Notes: generated by a model not told the origin, from the letters alone. DNA of 64,000 bases from Primorskyibacter aestuariivivens (GCF_028023675.1 NZ_JAQIOZ010000010.1:1-64000); one strand, 5' to 3'; positions 53,769 to 62,317 are shown, counted from the stretch's first letter. Numbers and translations are program-made.

Positions 53769-54016
53769 CGCCTGGCGGAGGAGAAACCCAGAAAAAAACT
53801 ACCCGGCCCGAATACACCCAAAAATCAGGTGAGCGGGATATGCGGCTATTGGGGCTTTCGGAAGCAACGACCGCTCCCATCCCGAAGCGGACTCGCAGCC
53901 TTTGGTTCGAATTGGCGACAGCCGACCTTCGCCGCGTGGATCGCGAACTCGTAAGGTGCAGACTTTGCAGACGTTGTTCTTTGATGAATTTATGTCTGCT
54001 TTTGTAACAAGTTTGG
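53769..54016. other. Intergenic gap before LysR stop
   Basis: No gene seen. A stretch at about 53860-53945 loosely resembles the dispersed intergenic repeat in inverse orientation, too diverged to be sure. Confidence 0.3.
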
Positions 54017-54892
54017 CTAACTAGTCATTAAATCATGGCTGAGCCAATCAATGAATGCATCTGATCGACGCTTCCGTCGCCCGTGTGCTTGTGCAACGTA
54101 AACGTAGCCGCTTTGTTGAAATCCAAATGGAGCGATTAGACGTCCACTGCCAATATCACTTTCGACCAGATGTTCTGGCGTTACGCAAACACCCAATCCG
54201 TTTGCTGCAGCTTCAATAGCAAGTGAAAGATGCTCAAACTCATTTTGGTTCGTCAGTTGAATGGGGCGCGAACCAAGCTGTGCTTGCCATTCTTGCCAGG
54301 CTTGCGGGCGAGTCTTTGTTGTTAACAATGGCAGGCTACTTAAATCGTCGGGGCCCGAACAATGGCATAGCAGCCCGGGTTTCAATACTGGCCCAAGAGA
54401 TTCTGCAAACAACACTGTATCCTGCGGTCTAAGCGATGCCGTCGGAGGCAGGACAGAAATTGAAACATCTATTCGATTGCGTAAACGGTCGGGGCTGCGC
54501 GGACTGGTCGAGAGCCGCAAATCAATATTCGGGTGTTCTGAACGAAAGCGGTGCAGGCGCGGTATAAGCCAACGAACGGCCATCGTACTAAGGCAGGCAA
54601 CATCTAAAATCGTATCGCGCGTTTCATCTAACGCCAGAAGGGTTGCGTCTATTTCATCCAAAGCTGACGTCAGTGTGGCTGCCAGTTGCCGGCTTTCATC
54701 CGTCAAAACACGATTGGTTCGAGGACCACTAAATAGATTAAAACTCACAACTGATTGCAGTTCGGAAATCTGACGGCTAACGGCACCGGGCGTCACTCCA
54801 AGTTCAATCGAAGCGTTTGACATGTTATTATGGCGCGCGACGGCCTCAAACGTCTTAAGTGCATTTAGTGATATCTTAGATCGGGACTTCAT
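54017..54892 (-). CDS. LysR-family regulator (GcvA-like)
   Basis: A 291-residue LysR-type regulator: LNALKTFEAVARHNNMSNASIELGVTPGAVSRQISELQ at the N-terminus, then an effector domain ending GRLIAPFGFQQSGYVYVAQAHGRRKRRSDAFIDWL, the layout of the GcvA subgroup. Start at 54892; an ATG 15 bases upstream is equally possible. It is divergent from the tautomerase gene, with a palindrome between, and probably controls it. This gene is noticeably more AT-rich than the neighbouring plasmid genes. Confidence 0.88.
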   Translation of the reverse strand: MKSRSKISLNALKTFEAVARHNNMSNASIELGVTPGAVSRQISELQSVVSFNLFSGPRTNRVLTDESRQLAATLTSALDEIDATLLALDETRDTILDVACLSTMAVRWLIPRLHRFRSEHPNIDLRLSTSPRSPDRLRNRIDVSISVLPPTASLRPQDTVLFAESLGPVLKPGLLCHCSGPDDLSSLPLLTTKTRPQAWQEWQAQLGSRPIQLTNQNEFEHLSLAIEAAANGLGVCVTPEHLVESDIGSGRLIAPFGFQQSGYVYVAQAHGRRKRRSDAFIDWLSHDLMTS

Positions 54893-54920
54893 TTGAGAAA
54901 TACTCACAAGATGACGGCTA

Positions 54921-54932
54921 ATAACTCGTTAT
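54921..54932. promoter_or_regulatory. Palindrome in the LysR/tautomerase intergenic region
   Basis: Perfect ATAAC-TC-GTTAT, with a flanking TA matching the T-N11-A LysR box. Midway between the two divergent starts. Confidence 0.5.
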
Positions 54933-54984
54933 CCCATATCTCGTTGAAGGGCTACTTAGAAGCCACATCAAAGGAGAGAACGCC

Positions 54985-55392
54985 ATGCCAATCGTACGCA
55001 CTGCTGTTAAGTCAGGCACAACATCTGAGATCAAAGAAAAGATCGTTATGGGTATCCATTCGGCTTTGGTCGAGGGTATCGGCATGCCGCAAGATGAGCT
55101 TTTCAATTTGGTCCAAGACTACGATCCAGCCGATTTTTTCTACAGCCGCAGTTTCAACGGCGTCGCGCGATCCGATAATGTCATAGTGGTCGAGATTACT
55201 ATGCGACGCGGGCGTAGCGACGCTATGAAAACGGCACTCTATGCAGCGATTACAAGAAATCTAGAACAAGATGCCCAAGTGAGTCCCAAGGATGTCCTGA
55301 TATTTATGCACGAAAATGACTACTCAGACTGGTCTGTTGGAAACGGAAAATTTGCAATGAAGATCGTCCAACAACCCGGTGACGATGCCTAA
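54985..55392 (+). CDS. Tautomerase-family protein
   Basis: A 135-residue member of the tautomerase superfamily (Tautomerase_2 type). It begins MPIVRTAV, so Pro is the second codon and becomes the catalytic N-terminal base after Met removal. EIKEKIVMGIHSALVEGIGMP and FIVVQ-like DYDPADFFYSRSFNG support the assignment, as does PKDVLIFMHENDYSDWSVGNG. AAAGGAG precedes the ATG. Substrate is unknown; the divergent LysR gene suggests an inducible small-molecule response. Confidence 0.85.
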   Translation: MPIVRTAVKSGTTSEIKEKIVMGIHSALVEGIGMPQDELFNLVQDYDPADFFYSRSFNGVARSDNVIVVEITMRRGRSDAMKTALYAAITRNLEQDAQVSPKDVLIFMHENDYSDWSVGNGKFAMKIVQQPGDDA

Positions 55393-55499
55393 AGTTGACT
55401 GCAACTCAAAGCAGACATTCATGCACGACGCGGCATCGGTCATTTTGGGCTCCTACCGGCATTCGCCGCAAGCTGCGCGAAGGACCGCTGTCGGGAAAA

Positions 55500-55570
55500 C
55501 GCTGAGACTTTGCAAACTCCGCTTTCTGCGCATTGCCGCCATTCGTGGTCATCACCACATTCGTCACGCC
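55500..55570 (-). repeat. Possible inverse copy of the dispersed intergenic repeat
   Basis: The minus strand reads ACGAATGGCGGCAATGCGCAG and then AAAGCGGAGTTTGCAAAGTC, resembling the start of copies C and E, but without the full core palindrome. Confidence 0.35.
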
Positions 55571-55612
55571 GGTCTCACACCTGCCATTTTCCGCTTCGCA
55601 GCAACAAGTCTG

Positions 55613-56551
55613 TTAGGCGGCCTCGGCGCTGCCCCCTGCCCTGCCCGTCTCCGATCTGGCGATCAGGTAGTCGCAAGCGCGTTGCGCGTCGGCCGCATGC
55701 TTGAAGATCGCGGTTTTGTCCGAACGCAGAACGCGCAGCCAGTTGTAGAGATACGCCGCGTTCATCTCGAGCGTATGCGCTGTGAACCCAAGCTCCTGCC
55801 CGAGGAAGCAGGAGGTCAGCTCGGCCACGATTTCTTCGCGGGCATAGGAGGTGTTGCCAAACCGCGAGAGACCATAATCGCGGTTGAGCCGATGCGGCGC
55901 CTTTGTGGCATGCGCCAGCTCGTGCGCCCAGACCCCGTAGAAATTCCGTGGGTCCTGGAACCTCTCGATAGAAGGCATGAAAACTTTATCGACGGGCGGC
56001 AGATAGTAGGCCTCGCCGCCCGCGAATACCGTGGTGATGTCGATCGCATCGAAGAATGTCTGCATATGCGGGATGGGCGCAGCTGGCGTGTGGTCAGGGA
56101 CCGGCTCCGGGTCGGGATGGAAGCTCTCGGGCAAGCCCTCGATCTGGCAGGCATTGAACACACGGTAGGATTTCTGGAAGCGGAAGATGCGGGCTTCCTC
56201 GGAGTGATCATCCCCGTCGCTGCGGTCGTCCTCGCCGCCCGCGTCTTTCCGGCTTTGGCCGTAATAGACGACGACAGAGGATTTCTCGCCTTTGCGGACC
56301 TTTGCGTCCAACGCATTGGCCTGCGGCAACGTCATCCAGAAGGGCGAGCTGTGGCCCGCCATCACGGTCCGCATCGTCAGCAGGAAGTTGTTCACTCCCT
56401 GGTAGGGTTCCCCGCCCACGCGCAGGGGACGAGAGCTGCCACCTGCGGTCCATGGCTTGCGCCACGGCAGGACGCCGCGCTCAATAATACGGATGATTTC
56501 GTTTGTGATGACCTCGGAGGCATCGAATTTGGGCGTGCGGGATCGGGCCAT
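55613..56551 (-). CDS. ardC: ArdC-family antirestriction protein
   Basis: A 312-residue protein: N-terminal single-stranded DNA-binding domain (EVITNEIIRIIERGVLPWRKPW, RVGGEPYQGVNNFLL, YGQS) and C-terminal zincin-like metallopeptidase domain with HELAHATKAPHRLNR (HExxH) and EEIVAELTSCFL (third ligand Glu). ArdC proteins protect incoming conjugative DNA from restriction. AAGGAGG precedes the ATG. Placed near the replication region, as on many transmissible plasmids, although no mobilisation genes are visible in this window. Confidence 0.92.
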   Translation of the reverse strand: MARSRTPKFDASEVITNEIIRIIERGVLPWRKPWTAGGSSRPLRVGGEPYQGVNNFLLTMRTVMAGHSSPFWMTLPQANALDAKVRKGEKSSVVVYYGQSRKDAGGEDDRSDGDDHSEEARIFRFQKSYRVFNACQIEGLPESFHPDPEPVPDHTPAAPIPHMQTFFDAIDITTVFAGGEAYYLPPVDKVFMPSIERFQDPRNFYGVWAHELAHATKAPHRLNRDYGLSRFGNTSYAREEIVAELTSCFLGQELGFTAHTLEMNAAYLYNWLRVLRSDKTAIFKHAADAQRACDYLIARSETGRAGGSAEAA

Positions 56552-56591
56552 GGCTGGCCTCCTTTCGAGTTTTGGTGAGAGGGAATGGTGA

Positions 56592-57062
56592 TCAGATTGA
56601 CTGACGGGGTCGCGGATCGTTGATGATCCTGGCGCCGAGCCCTTCGACCATGTCGATGTAGGTGGTCAGCGAGACGGACCTGCCAGGATCCGAAGAGTCA
56701 GGGTCGGCCGATCCGTCCCGCGCCACGCACGGCAAGTTCGCGAAGGCGATGACGTCACTGATGGGTCGGATATCGATGAACGGGGTTCCTCGTGCGACCG
56801 CGAGGGCGGCCAGGGGAAAGCGCTCGATCGGCGCGAAGGTCGAGACGGTGGTCCAACCGAGATGGATGAATGTCCCGCCCTCGCCGCAGATCACATGCGC
56901 GTTTGGCAATGACGCCGCCTGCTTCAGATAGCCGAGATCACGCAGGACGGTCTGGCGCTCGAGCCGCTGTGCCAGCGCCGTCTGGCCGGTTCGGCGTAGT
57001 TCCTTGTGTCGCCACCACGAGGCAGCGGTCGCGCGCAACACGCGCAAGACACCTGTTTGCAT
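56592..57062 (-). CDS. Hypothetical protein, basic N-terminus
   Basis: I do not recognise this 156-residue protein. A basic helix (GVLRVLRATAASWWRHKELRRTGQTALAQRLERQTVLRDLGYLKQA) is followed by a compact mixed segment (HVICGEGGTFIHLGWTTVSTFAPIERFPLAALAVARGTPFIDI). GAAGG lies 9 bases before the ATG. Possibly DNA-binding by its charge. In the upstream flank the minus strand has GAAAAGAGAAAG, a partial match to the leader element. Confidence 0.6.
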   Translation of the reverse strand: MQTGVLRVLRATAASWWRHKELRRTGQTALAQRLERQTVLRDLGYLKQAASLPNAHVICGEGGTFIHLGWTTVSTFAPIERFPLAALAVARGTPFIDIRPISDVIAFANLPCVARDGSADPDSSDPGRSVSLTTYIDMVEGLGARIINDPRPRQSI

Positions 57063-57250
57063 GGGAATGCCCTTCGTCAGGAACGGCAGACCGGAACCCG
57101 GCCCGGACCCATCCGAGGGACCGCAAAGGCCCTCATCCGGCAGTCACAAAACCCGAAGAACACTTTCTCTTTTCCTAGGCCCTTTCTGCACACAACAGAA
57201 CTGAAACCTGGCCCATCTGCCGAAGCCATTGATTTCATGCAGCAATTTCA

Positions 57251-57289
57251 GATCGGCAGGCAAGATCGGCAACGCATATCGGCAAAACC
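57251..57289 (+). repeat. Three 13-bp direct repeats upstream of fic
   Basis: GATCGGCA at 57251, GATCGGCA at 57264 and TATCGGCA at 57277, exactly 13 bases apart, followed by a fourth GATCGGCA at 57343, just before the fic ATG. They could be regulator sites for fic or iteron-like protein-binding units. Confidence 0.6.
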
Positions 57290-57353
57290 TTGCTTGAAAG
57301 TACGAAATGTGTTTATTTTTCAGATACTTTGCAAACATAGAAGATCGGCAAAA

Positions 57354-58556
57354 ATGCTGGAAACACTCGCCAGGATCGAACCCTGCTTCTTCGAGGAGCA
57401 TATTCCAACAGAACTGGCAGACCTTTCGGTCGACATCCAGAGGGAAGCCACCGGGCTGGGACAAGGGTTGCATCCTGACAGCGCAGCCGAACTTGCCGAT
57501 CTCGTCCGTGTGATGAACTGCTACTACTCCAACCTGATCGAAGGACACAACACGCGCCCCCGCGACATCGAAAGGGCGCTGGCTGGTGCCGAGCTTGAGG
57601 AAGAAACCCGTCCCCTCGCCCTTGAGGCCCGGGCGCACGTCATCGTTCAACGGACCATCGACGAGATGCATCGCAAGGGCACCCTGCCCCGCCCCACATC
57701 CGTCGAATTCCTGACTTGGGTCCATAAGAGCTTCTACGACGAGATGCCGGATGAGTTTCGGGTCATCGAACATCCCGACGGCACACAAGAGCCCATCGTT
57801 CCGGGACGCATGCGCCAGGATGATGATCGGGAAGTTGCGGTCGGGCGCCACCTACCTCCTTCATCGTCGCGCGTCGCGGCATTCATGGACCATTTCGACA
57901 AACGGTTTCAGATTGCGGCGCGGTCTTCGAGCGGACGGATCATCGCGATCGCGTCTGCACATCACCGGCTGAACTACATTCACCCTTTCCCGGATGGCAA
58001 CGGCCGTGTCAGCAGACTGATGTCTCATGCCATGGCCCTCACAGCCGGGATTGGTGGCCAAGGGCTCTGGTCCGTATCACGTGGGCTGGCCCGCGGGCTA
58101 ACCGATCGGGGCGAGTACAAACGGATGATGGATCTGGCCGACAGTCCACGCCGCGGAGACCGCGACGGACGGGGGAACCTGTCAGAAGCGGCACTGAAGA
58201 CGTTTAGTGAATGGTTCCTAAAGGTGACGCTCGACCAGATCACCTTCTCAGCAAGATTGTTCGATCTCGGCGGACTGGACCAACGGTATCGTCGTCTTGT
58301 TGCAGATACCATCGATGACAAGCGAGCGCCGGAATTAATCTCGGCGGTTCTTCGGCATGGCGCATTGGAACGAGGCGATGCGCAGATTGTGCTCAAGACG
58401 TCCGAGCGTACTGCTCGCAACACGCTGAGTAAACTGACCGCCGCTGGATACCTGACGTCCGCCTCGCCGAAGACGCCAGTTCGGTTGGCGTTTCCGTTGG
58501 ATTATCGAGAGCGGCTCTTTCCAAACCTCTTTGGAGACGGTGACCTCCCACAATAA
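57354..58556 (+). CDS. fic: Fic-family protein (AMPylation motif, class II)
   Basis: A 400-residue Fic-domain protein. The active motif HPFPDGNGRVSR starts at His210, a full HPFxDGNGR match for nucleotidyl transfer (AMPylation). An inhibitory helix SNLIEGHN (Ser59-Glu63-Gly64) fits the (S/T)xxxE(G/N) motif N-terminal to Fic, i.e. class II, self-inhibited. A C-terminal winged-helix-like part (LKTSERTARNTLSKLTAAGYLTS) follows near 350. Start at 57354; the frame is open far upstream but without family similarity. Codons are like the neighbours. Downstream 83 bases lies the first likely centromere palindrome. Confidence 0.88.
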   Translation: MLETLARIEPCFFEEHIPTELADLSVDIQREATGLGQGLHPDSAAELADLVRVMNCYYSNLIEGHNTRPRDIERALAGAELEEETRPLALEARAHVIVQRTIDEMHRKGTLPRPTSVEFLTWVHKSFYDEMPDEFRVIEHPDGTQEPIVPGRMRQDDDREVAVGRHLPPSSSRVAAFMDHFDKRFQIAARSSSGRIIAIASAHHRLNYIHPFPDGNGRVSRLMSHAMALTAGIGGQGLWSVSRGLARGLTDRGEYKRMMDLADSPRRGDRDGRGNLSEAALKTFSEWFLKVTLDQITFSARLFDLGGLDQRYRRLVADTIDDKRAPELISAVLRHGALERGDAQIVLKTSERTARNTLSKLTAAGYLTSASPKTPVRLAFPLDYRERLFPNLFGDGDLPQ

Positions 58557-58641
58557 CTTTAGGCATTTAGGGTGTAATGCCTGGCGGCCGATTTCTTCCA
58601 TGGCCGGCCAGATTTTCATCAAGGCTTGCTCGTGTGTCACT

Positions 58642-58659
58642 TGTCCACCGCGGTGGACA
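58642..58659. other. 18-bp palindrome, likely partition site (parS-like), copy 1
   Basis: Perfect palindrome TGTCCACCGCGGTGGACA, between fic and the repC stop. The inner 16 bases recur exactly at 58752-58767. Palindromes of about 14-16 bp near repABC genes serve as RepB centromeres in the family. The sequence here does not match the rhizobial consensus GTTNNCNGCNNNNAAC, but sites differ between compatibility groups. Confidence 0.65.
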
Positions 58660-58751
58660 TCTGCTGGTCTGAGATAAACTGAAGAACCACCACGCGCCGC
58701 TAGGTGCGTTTGGACAGTTTTGGTTGCCACAAGCGCCGCTCCTCGTTCGAA

Positions 58752-58767
58752 GTCCACCGCGGTGGAC
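58752..58767. other. 16-bp palindrome, likely partition site (parS-like), copy 2
   Basis: GTCCACCGCGGTGGAC, identical to the core at 58643-58658, 1 base before the repC stop codon region and 109 bases from copy 1. Confidence 0.65.
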
Positions 58768-58768
58768 A

Positions 58769-59824
58769 TTAGACAGTTCGCTCATTGTTTTCGGACAGTC
58801 GCTTGATCAAAGCTAATGGATCAAATTGGTTTTGCCTTTGACCCAGGGTGATACTGTGAAAATACGCTCCAAAATCCCTGATGCGTTTTCCAAGCTGTAG
58901 CATGATGAAGATCGCGCATGACGCTTTCTGAGCTCCTACAGCATTCTTGGCTTTCTCGAAAGTCTCTGGGTGAATGCCCATCATGGGTGCAAGTGTTCGA
59001 GCATGGTTTTCAATGTCCAACCAGTTTCTAAGTCTCTCTGTGGAGAACGATGTCGCCTGATCGCAGACTGAGGTCAGCAAGTCTGGTTTCAGGGCCTCAA
59101 GGCCTATGTTGCTATCTAAATCTTTTTTTTCTTCTTCAGACTTAGATTGATGCCGGACAGTTTGTCCGTCATTGGCGGGCAATTCCATAGTTTCAGGCGG
59201 GTCATCCGGGGCAGACAAACTCTGGCATTCTGCATCTGTATTGGCGAGCAGAGCGTGGTATTCGGGGAGGCTCAGCTTCCTGCGTAGAGCTTTCCGTGCG
59301 TGGTTGATGAATGCGTTGCTAGGATCGTGCTCTTCCAAATGGGCGAGCTTTGTAAGGATCTGTTTGCGGACAAATATCCGATCTCGCCGGTTATTCTCCA
59401 TCTCTTGCGCGATGGCTATAAGCTCGCTCGCACGTTGGAGCAGGGGGGTGAGAGACAATCCATAACTGATGCACTCCCCGCCGGATGAGCGAACGCGGTA
59501 GCGCTTTCGGTTCGAGCTGTCATTGCGCTTGATGAACCCGAGTTCAACGAAGCGGTTGATGTGCCTCCGGAGTGTCCGTTCGTCGATTCCGCCAACGCGC
59601 TGGCAAAGTGAATTGTTAGACGCAAAAACCGTTTCGCCATGGCCAGGTTTCAGAAAACTGAGCATTGCTTGAAGTGTCTGTATGTGGCCAGGACGTAGAC
59701 CAAACACGCCGCGTGCATCTCTCAGGGCTCTGAAGATGATCCAGACGTCGGTTTCAGACGGGGGAAATGAGCCGCGGGTTGCATCAGCACCTGCGACTTC
59801 GATCGAGAGTTTTGTAAATGCCAT
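58769..59824 (-). CDS. repC: Plasmid replication initiator RepC
   Basis: RepC of 351 residues: AFTKLSIEVA..., WIIFRALRDARGVFGLRPGHIQTLQAMLSFLKPG, then a helix-turn-helix region NNSLCQRVGGIDERTLRRHINRFVELGFIKRNDSSNRKRYR, and C-terminal QATSFSTERLRNWLDIENHARTLAPMMGI. RepC starts replication at an origin within its own gene; the AT-rich T-run near 59105-59150 (coding for KSEEEKKDLDSN) is a plausible melting site. Start at 59824. Expression is normally limited by the antisense RNA encoded upstream. Confidence 0.94.
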   Translation of the reverse strand: MAFTKLSIEVAGADATRGSFPPSETDVWIIFRALRDARGVFGLRPGHIQTLQAMLSFLKPGHGETVFASNNSLCQRVGGIDERTLRRHINRFVELGFIKRNDSSNRKRYRVRSSGGECISYGLSLTPLLQRASELIAIAQEMENNRRDRIFVRKQILTKLAHLEEHDPSNAFINHARKALRRKLSLPEYHALLANTDAECQSLSAPDDPPETMELPANDGQTVRHQSKSEEEKKDLDSNIGLEALKPDLLTSVCDQATSFSTERLRNWLDIENHARTLAPMMGIHPETFEKAKNAVGAQKASCAIFIMLQLGKRIRDFGAYFHSITLGQRQNQFDPLALIKRLSENNERTV

Positions 59825-59905
59825 GGCTTGTTCACGACGACCGTTCGGCCCACAACTTCCCCGTCTCTTTCCTCGAATTTTCGCGGAAAAAGGCAAAAAA
59901 TATCA

Positions 59906-59923
59906 GTCCACCGAATCGGTGAC
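59906..59923. promoter_or_regulatory. Degenerate third copy of the parS-like palindrome
   Basis: GTCCACCG-AAT-CGGTGAC: the left arm matches the palindrome arm at 58643 over 8 bases, the right arm lacks one G. It also contains the perfect inner palindrome CACCGA-A-TCGGTG. It lies 3 bases before the -35 box of the predicted antisense RNA. Confidence 0.5.
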
Positions 59924-59925
59924 TC

Positions 59926-60021
59926 TTGACCGGTATGCTGGAGGTTGCTACATCAAAGATGCTAATCAGATGATGAGGGCTCTCCAGGGGAAACTTTGGG
60001 GGGCTCTTTTCTTTCGGGTCT
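59926..60021 (+). ncRNA. Predicted repABC counter-transcribed RNA with its promoter
   Basis: The repB-repC gap of repABC plasmids encodes a small antisense RNA on the opposite strand. Here the plus strand has TTGACC (59926-59931), 17 bases, TACATC, then about 50 bases ending GGAAACTTTGGGGGGCTCTTTT-like sequence: a G.U-rich stem and four T. Start and end are estimates from promoter and terminator-like positions; the -10 match is poor. Confidence 0.5.
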
Positions 60022-60062
60022 TCGCTTTTCTCCTCTGCTCGTGTTGCTCTGTGTGGCCTGGG

Positions 60063-61031
60063 TTAGGACCCAGAGCCTCTCTCATTCCGCCACTGTACGA
60101 AGAGTTGCAAAAGCGTAGCTTCCGCGTGCTCTTCGAGCCATTGGCCGAATTCTGGATTGTCCTTTTTGGTGACCTTGAGCGCGATCGCCTTCTCATCGAT
60201 TGTCAGCGTGCCCAATGAACTGCCGTTCTCATCATTGATGACCGAAGTCAGCCCACGATTGGGCGGCTTCTTGTCGCTACGTGCTTTGCTCGAGCAAGCC
60301 GAATAGACCGCTTGGAACTTTTCGGAACTAGGAGTGTCGTCGGGCAGGGCGGCGAGCGCCTCTTTGGCGATGTCTACCAAATCTACCTTCACCGACAAGG
60401 CAGCTAGATCACCCCACTGCCGTCGTCCGATCCCATGTGCTGGCCCGATGAGTTGAACAAGACCGTCTGGCAGTTGTTCTATGACGACCCTGTGGTTGGA
60501 TACGCCTTGCCGGGTCAGACCTAGAGCATCTTGAATGACACCGGGTTTGTACCCGGATTCTTGCATCTCTTGGATAAAAAGAGACTTTTCTATAAAAGAC
60601 GGATCAAGCCTGAGGTTGTTCTCCTGGCCTTGAGCGATCAGAGATGCGTCATCGTCCAAGGTTCGAACAATTGCCTTGACCGTTCCACCGACCTTACGGA
60701 TCGCCGCAAGCCTGCGGCGGCCGTAGATGATGCGATATCTGTCCGGTTGGGCTGATGGACGGACCATGATGGGCACTTGTTGGCCATGCTTGCGAATGCT
60801 CTCGGCCAACTCATCGATACTGGAATCTTCCAGCACCAACCGATCGCGCAGCCCATCCATGTCAATCTGATCGGGTTCGATATCGCGAATCGAGTTTGCT
60901 GTGATCTCGCGCAAAGAGTCGCGCAATCCTCCAACAGATCCCGGCAGCTTTGCCGCTTTTGGCGGGGTAGGGGAGGGGCCTCCGCTCTCCGTCTCATTCC
61001 TTGGAGGCTGGTTGAAGATGTTTCGGGCCAT
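60063..61031 (-). CDS. repB: Plasmid partition protein RepB (ParB family)
   Basis: RepB of 322 residues. ParB domain: LRDRLVLEDSSIDELAESIRKHGQQVPIMVRPS, RYRIIYGRRRLAAIRKVG, GQENNLRLDPSFIEKSLFI; helix-turn-helix GVIQDALGLTRQGVSNHRVVIEQLP. The ATG at 61031 shares its A with the repA stop (TGATG); an in-frame ATG at 61046 inside repA is an alternative. It loads on centromere palindromes and works with RepA in segregation. Confidence 0.94.
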   Translation of the reverse strand: MARNIFNQPPRNETESGGPSPTPPKAAKLPGSVGGLRDSLREITANSIRDIEPDQIDMDGLRDRLVLEDSSIDELAESIRKHGQQVPIMVRPSAQPDRYRIIYGRRRLAAIRKVGGTVKAIVRTLDDDASLIAQGQENNLRLDPSFIEKSLFIQEMQESGYKPGVIQDALGLTRQGVSNHRVVIEQLPDGLVQLIGPAHGIGRRQWGDLAALSVKVDLVDIAKEALAALPDDTPSSEKFQAVYSACSSKARSDKKPPNRGLTSVINDENGSSLGTLTIDEKAIALKVTKKDNPEFGQWLEEHAEATLLQLFVQWRNERGSGS

Positions 61032-62230
61032 CAGCGACGCCCCCATGCCATTTGGATCGTCTGCTCTAGCTCATCGCCAACGCCATTCACGCTGGTCAGG
61101 GCGCGATCAATTGTCTTTCTGATGAATTGGTTTGGATCGACTTCGTAGACGGTCTGCTGGGTCATCCCCGCGTCGGAGATCGCCGTAGACTTCAGCATCG
61201 GCTCTGTCATGACCTGACCTGCCAGAATTGATCTCAGGTAGCCTGCCATTTGGGTTTGCGGACCGTCCGACGGTTCATATCTGGTAATCAGGAACTTGAC
61301 AAAATCCCATGTGACACGCCGACCGATGGCTTCCTCCACGGCCTTGACCGTTTCTGAAGCAAGCTTCAGGAATTGGCTCATGGATGCGATGTCAAGCATG
61401 CCAGGTACCACGGTAACCAAAAGCCCCGTCGAGGCTGCCAGCGCAGTCAGGGTTAGAAACCCAAGCTGAGGCGGGCAATCGATCAGGACGATGTCGTAGT
61501 TTGCCTCAACCTCTTCAAGCGCCAAGGCGAGGCGCTCTGCAAAGATGGGCTGTACGCGACGGGCGAGAGCGTTTGCGGTCTCGGTTTCGTACTCCGAGAG
61601 CATCAAACCGGCGGGCACCATGTCGAGCTTATGGAAGTAGGTCTTCTGGATGACGTTCGAGAGAGGAACTTGGTCCTCATATCTCAAAGCATCATAGATT
61701 GTGCCGCCATCGGCGAACTCAAGCTCGGGCCGAAAGCCGAAAAACGTGGTCAAACTTGCTTGCGGATCGAGGTCTAGGACCAGCACGCGGTAACCGCGCA
61801 GGGCATACCTTTGCGCAAGATGAATCGTTGCAGTAGTCTTTGATGAACCGCCTTTGAAGTTGACGACGGATATCACCTGGAGACGATCGCCATCACGTCG
61901 ACCTGGGCGGTAGCTTTCTGCGTTCTTTCCAGTGCGTCCAAGAACATCGCGCAACTCATCAATCTCTTGGGCTGTGTAGAACCGGTGTCCGCGGTTGTCT
62001 GTATGCACTTCCGGGAAGCTGCCGTCCTTGTGCCGGTTGCGCAGGTTAGATGTGCTTACGCGCAGGAGGCCGGCGACTTCGGTGGAACTGAAGCGGCGTA
62101 GGGACTTTCGTTCTTCGGGTTCGAAAGCGATCTTCATCTGGCGATCCAAAGACTCAGCCAGATTGTCGGCAAATGCTCCGATATCGGAAGAGCCTATGCC
62201 TTGCGTGTATCCAATGTTACGATCATCCAT
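61031..62230 (-). CDS. repA: Plasmid partition protein RepA (ParA family)
   Basis: RepA of 399 residues. N-terminal MerR-like helix-turn-helix (RRFSSTEVAGLLRVSTSNLRNRHKDGSFPE) followed by a ParA ATPase domain: deviant Walker A NFKGGSSKTTATIHLA, LVLDLDPQASLTTFFG, and Walker B DIVLIDCPPQLG. First gene of the repABC operon; autorepressor in this family. Upstream DNA contains an 11-bp inverted repeat, an 18-bp palindrome and a DnaA box. Confidence 0.95.
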   Translation of the reverse strand: MDDRNIGYTQGIGSSDIGAFADNLAESLDRQMKIAFEPEERKSLRRFSSTEVAGLLRVSTSNLRNRHKDGSFPEVHTDNRGHRFYTAQEIDELRDVLGRTGKNAESYRPGRRDGDRLQVISVVNFKGGSSKTTATIHLAQRYALRGYRVLVLDLDPQASLTTFFGFRPELEFADGGTIYDALRYEDQVPLSNVIQKTYFHKLDMVPAGLMLSEYETETANALARRVQPIFAERLALALEEVEANYDIVLIDCPPQLGFLTLTALAASTGLLVTVVPGMLDIASMSQFLKLASETVKAVEEAIGRRVTWDFVKFLITRYEPSDGPQTQMAGYLRSILAGQVMTEPMLKSTAISDAGMTQQTVYEVDPNQFIRKTIDRALTSVNGVGDELEQTIQMAWGRR

Positions 62231-62270
62231 GTCCTGCCGCCCACTCTCGGCCTCTGTTGAGGCTCTTAGT

Positions 62271-62317
62271 CATTCTGACGGTGTACAGCGTGTCTGACGC
62301 GTTTTGCCGTCAGAATG
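62271..62317. promoter_or_regulatory. 11-bp inverted repeat, likely repA operator
   Basis: CATTCTGACGG (62271-62281) and CCGTCAGAATG (62307-62317), perfect arms 25 bases apart, 41 bases before the repA ATG. TCTGACG also recurs at 62293. Position fits RepA autorepression. Confidence 0.6.
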
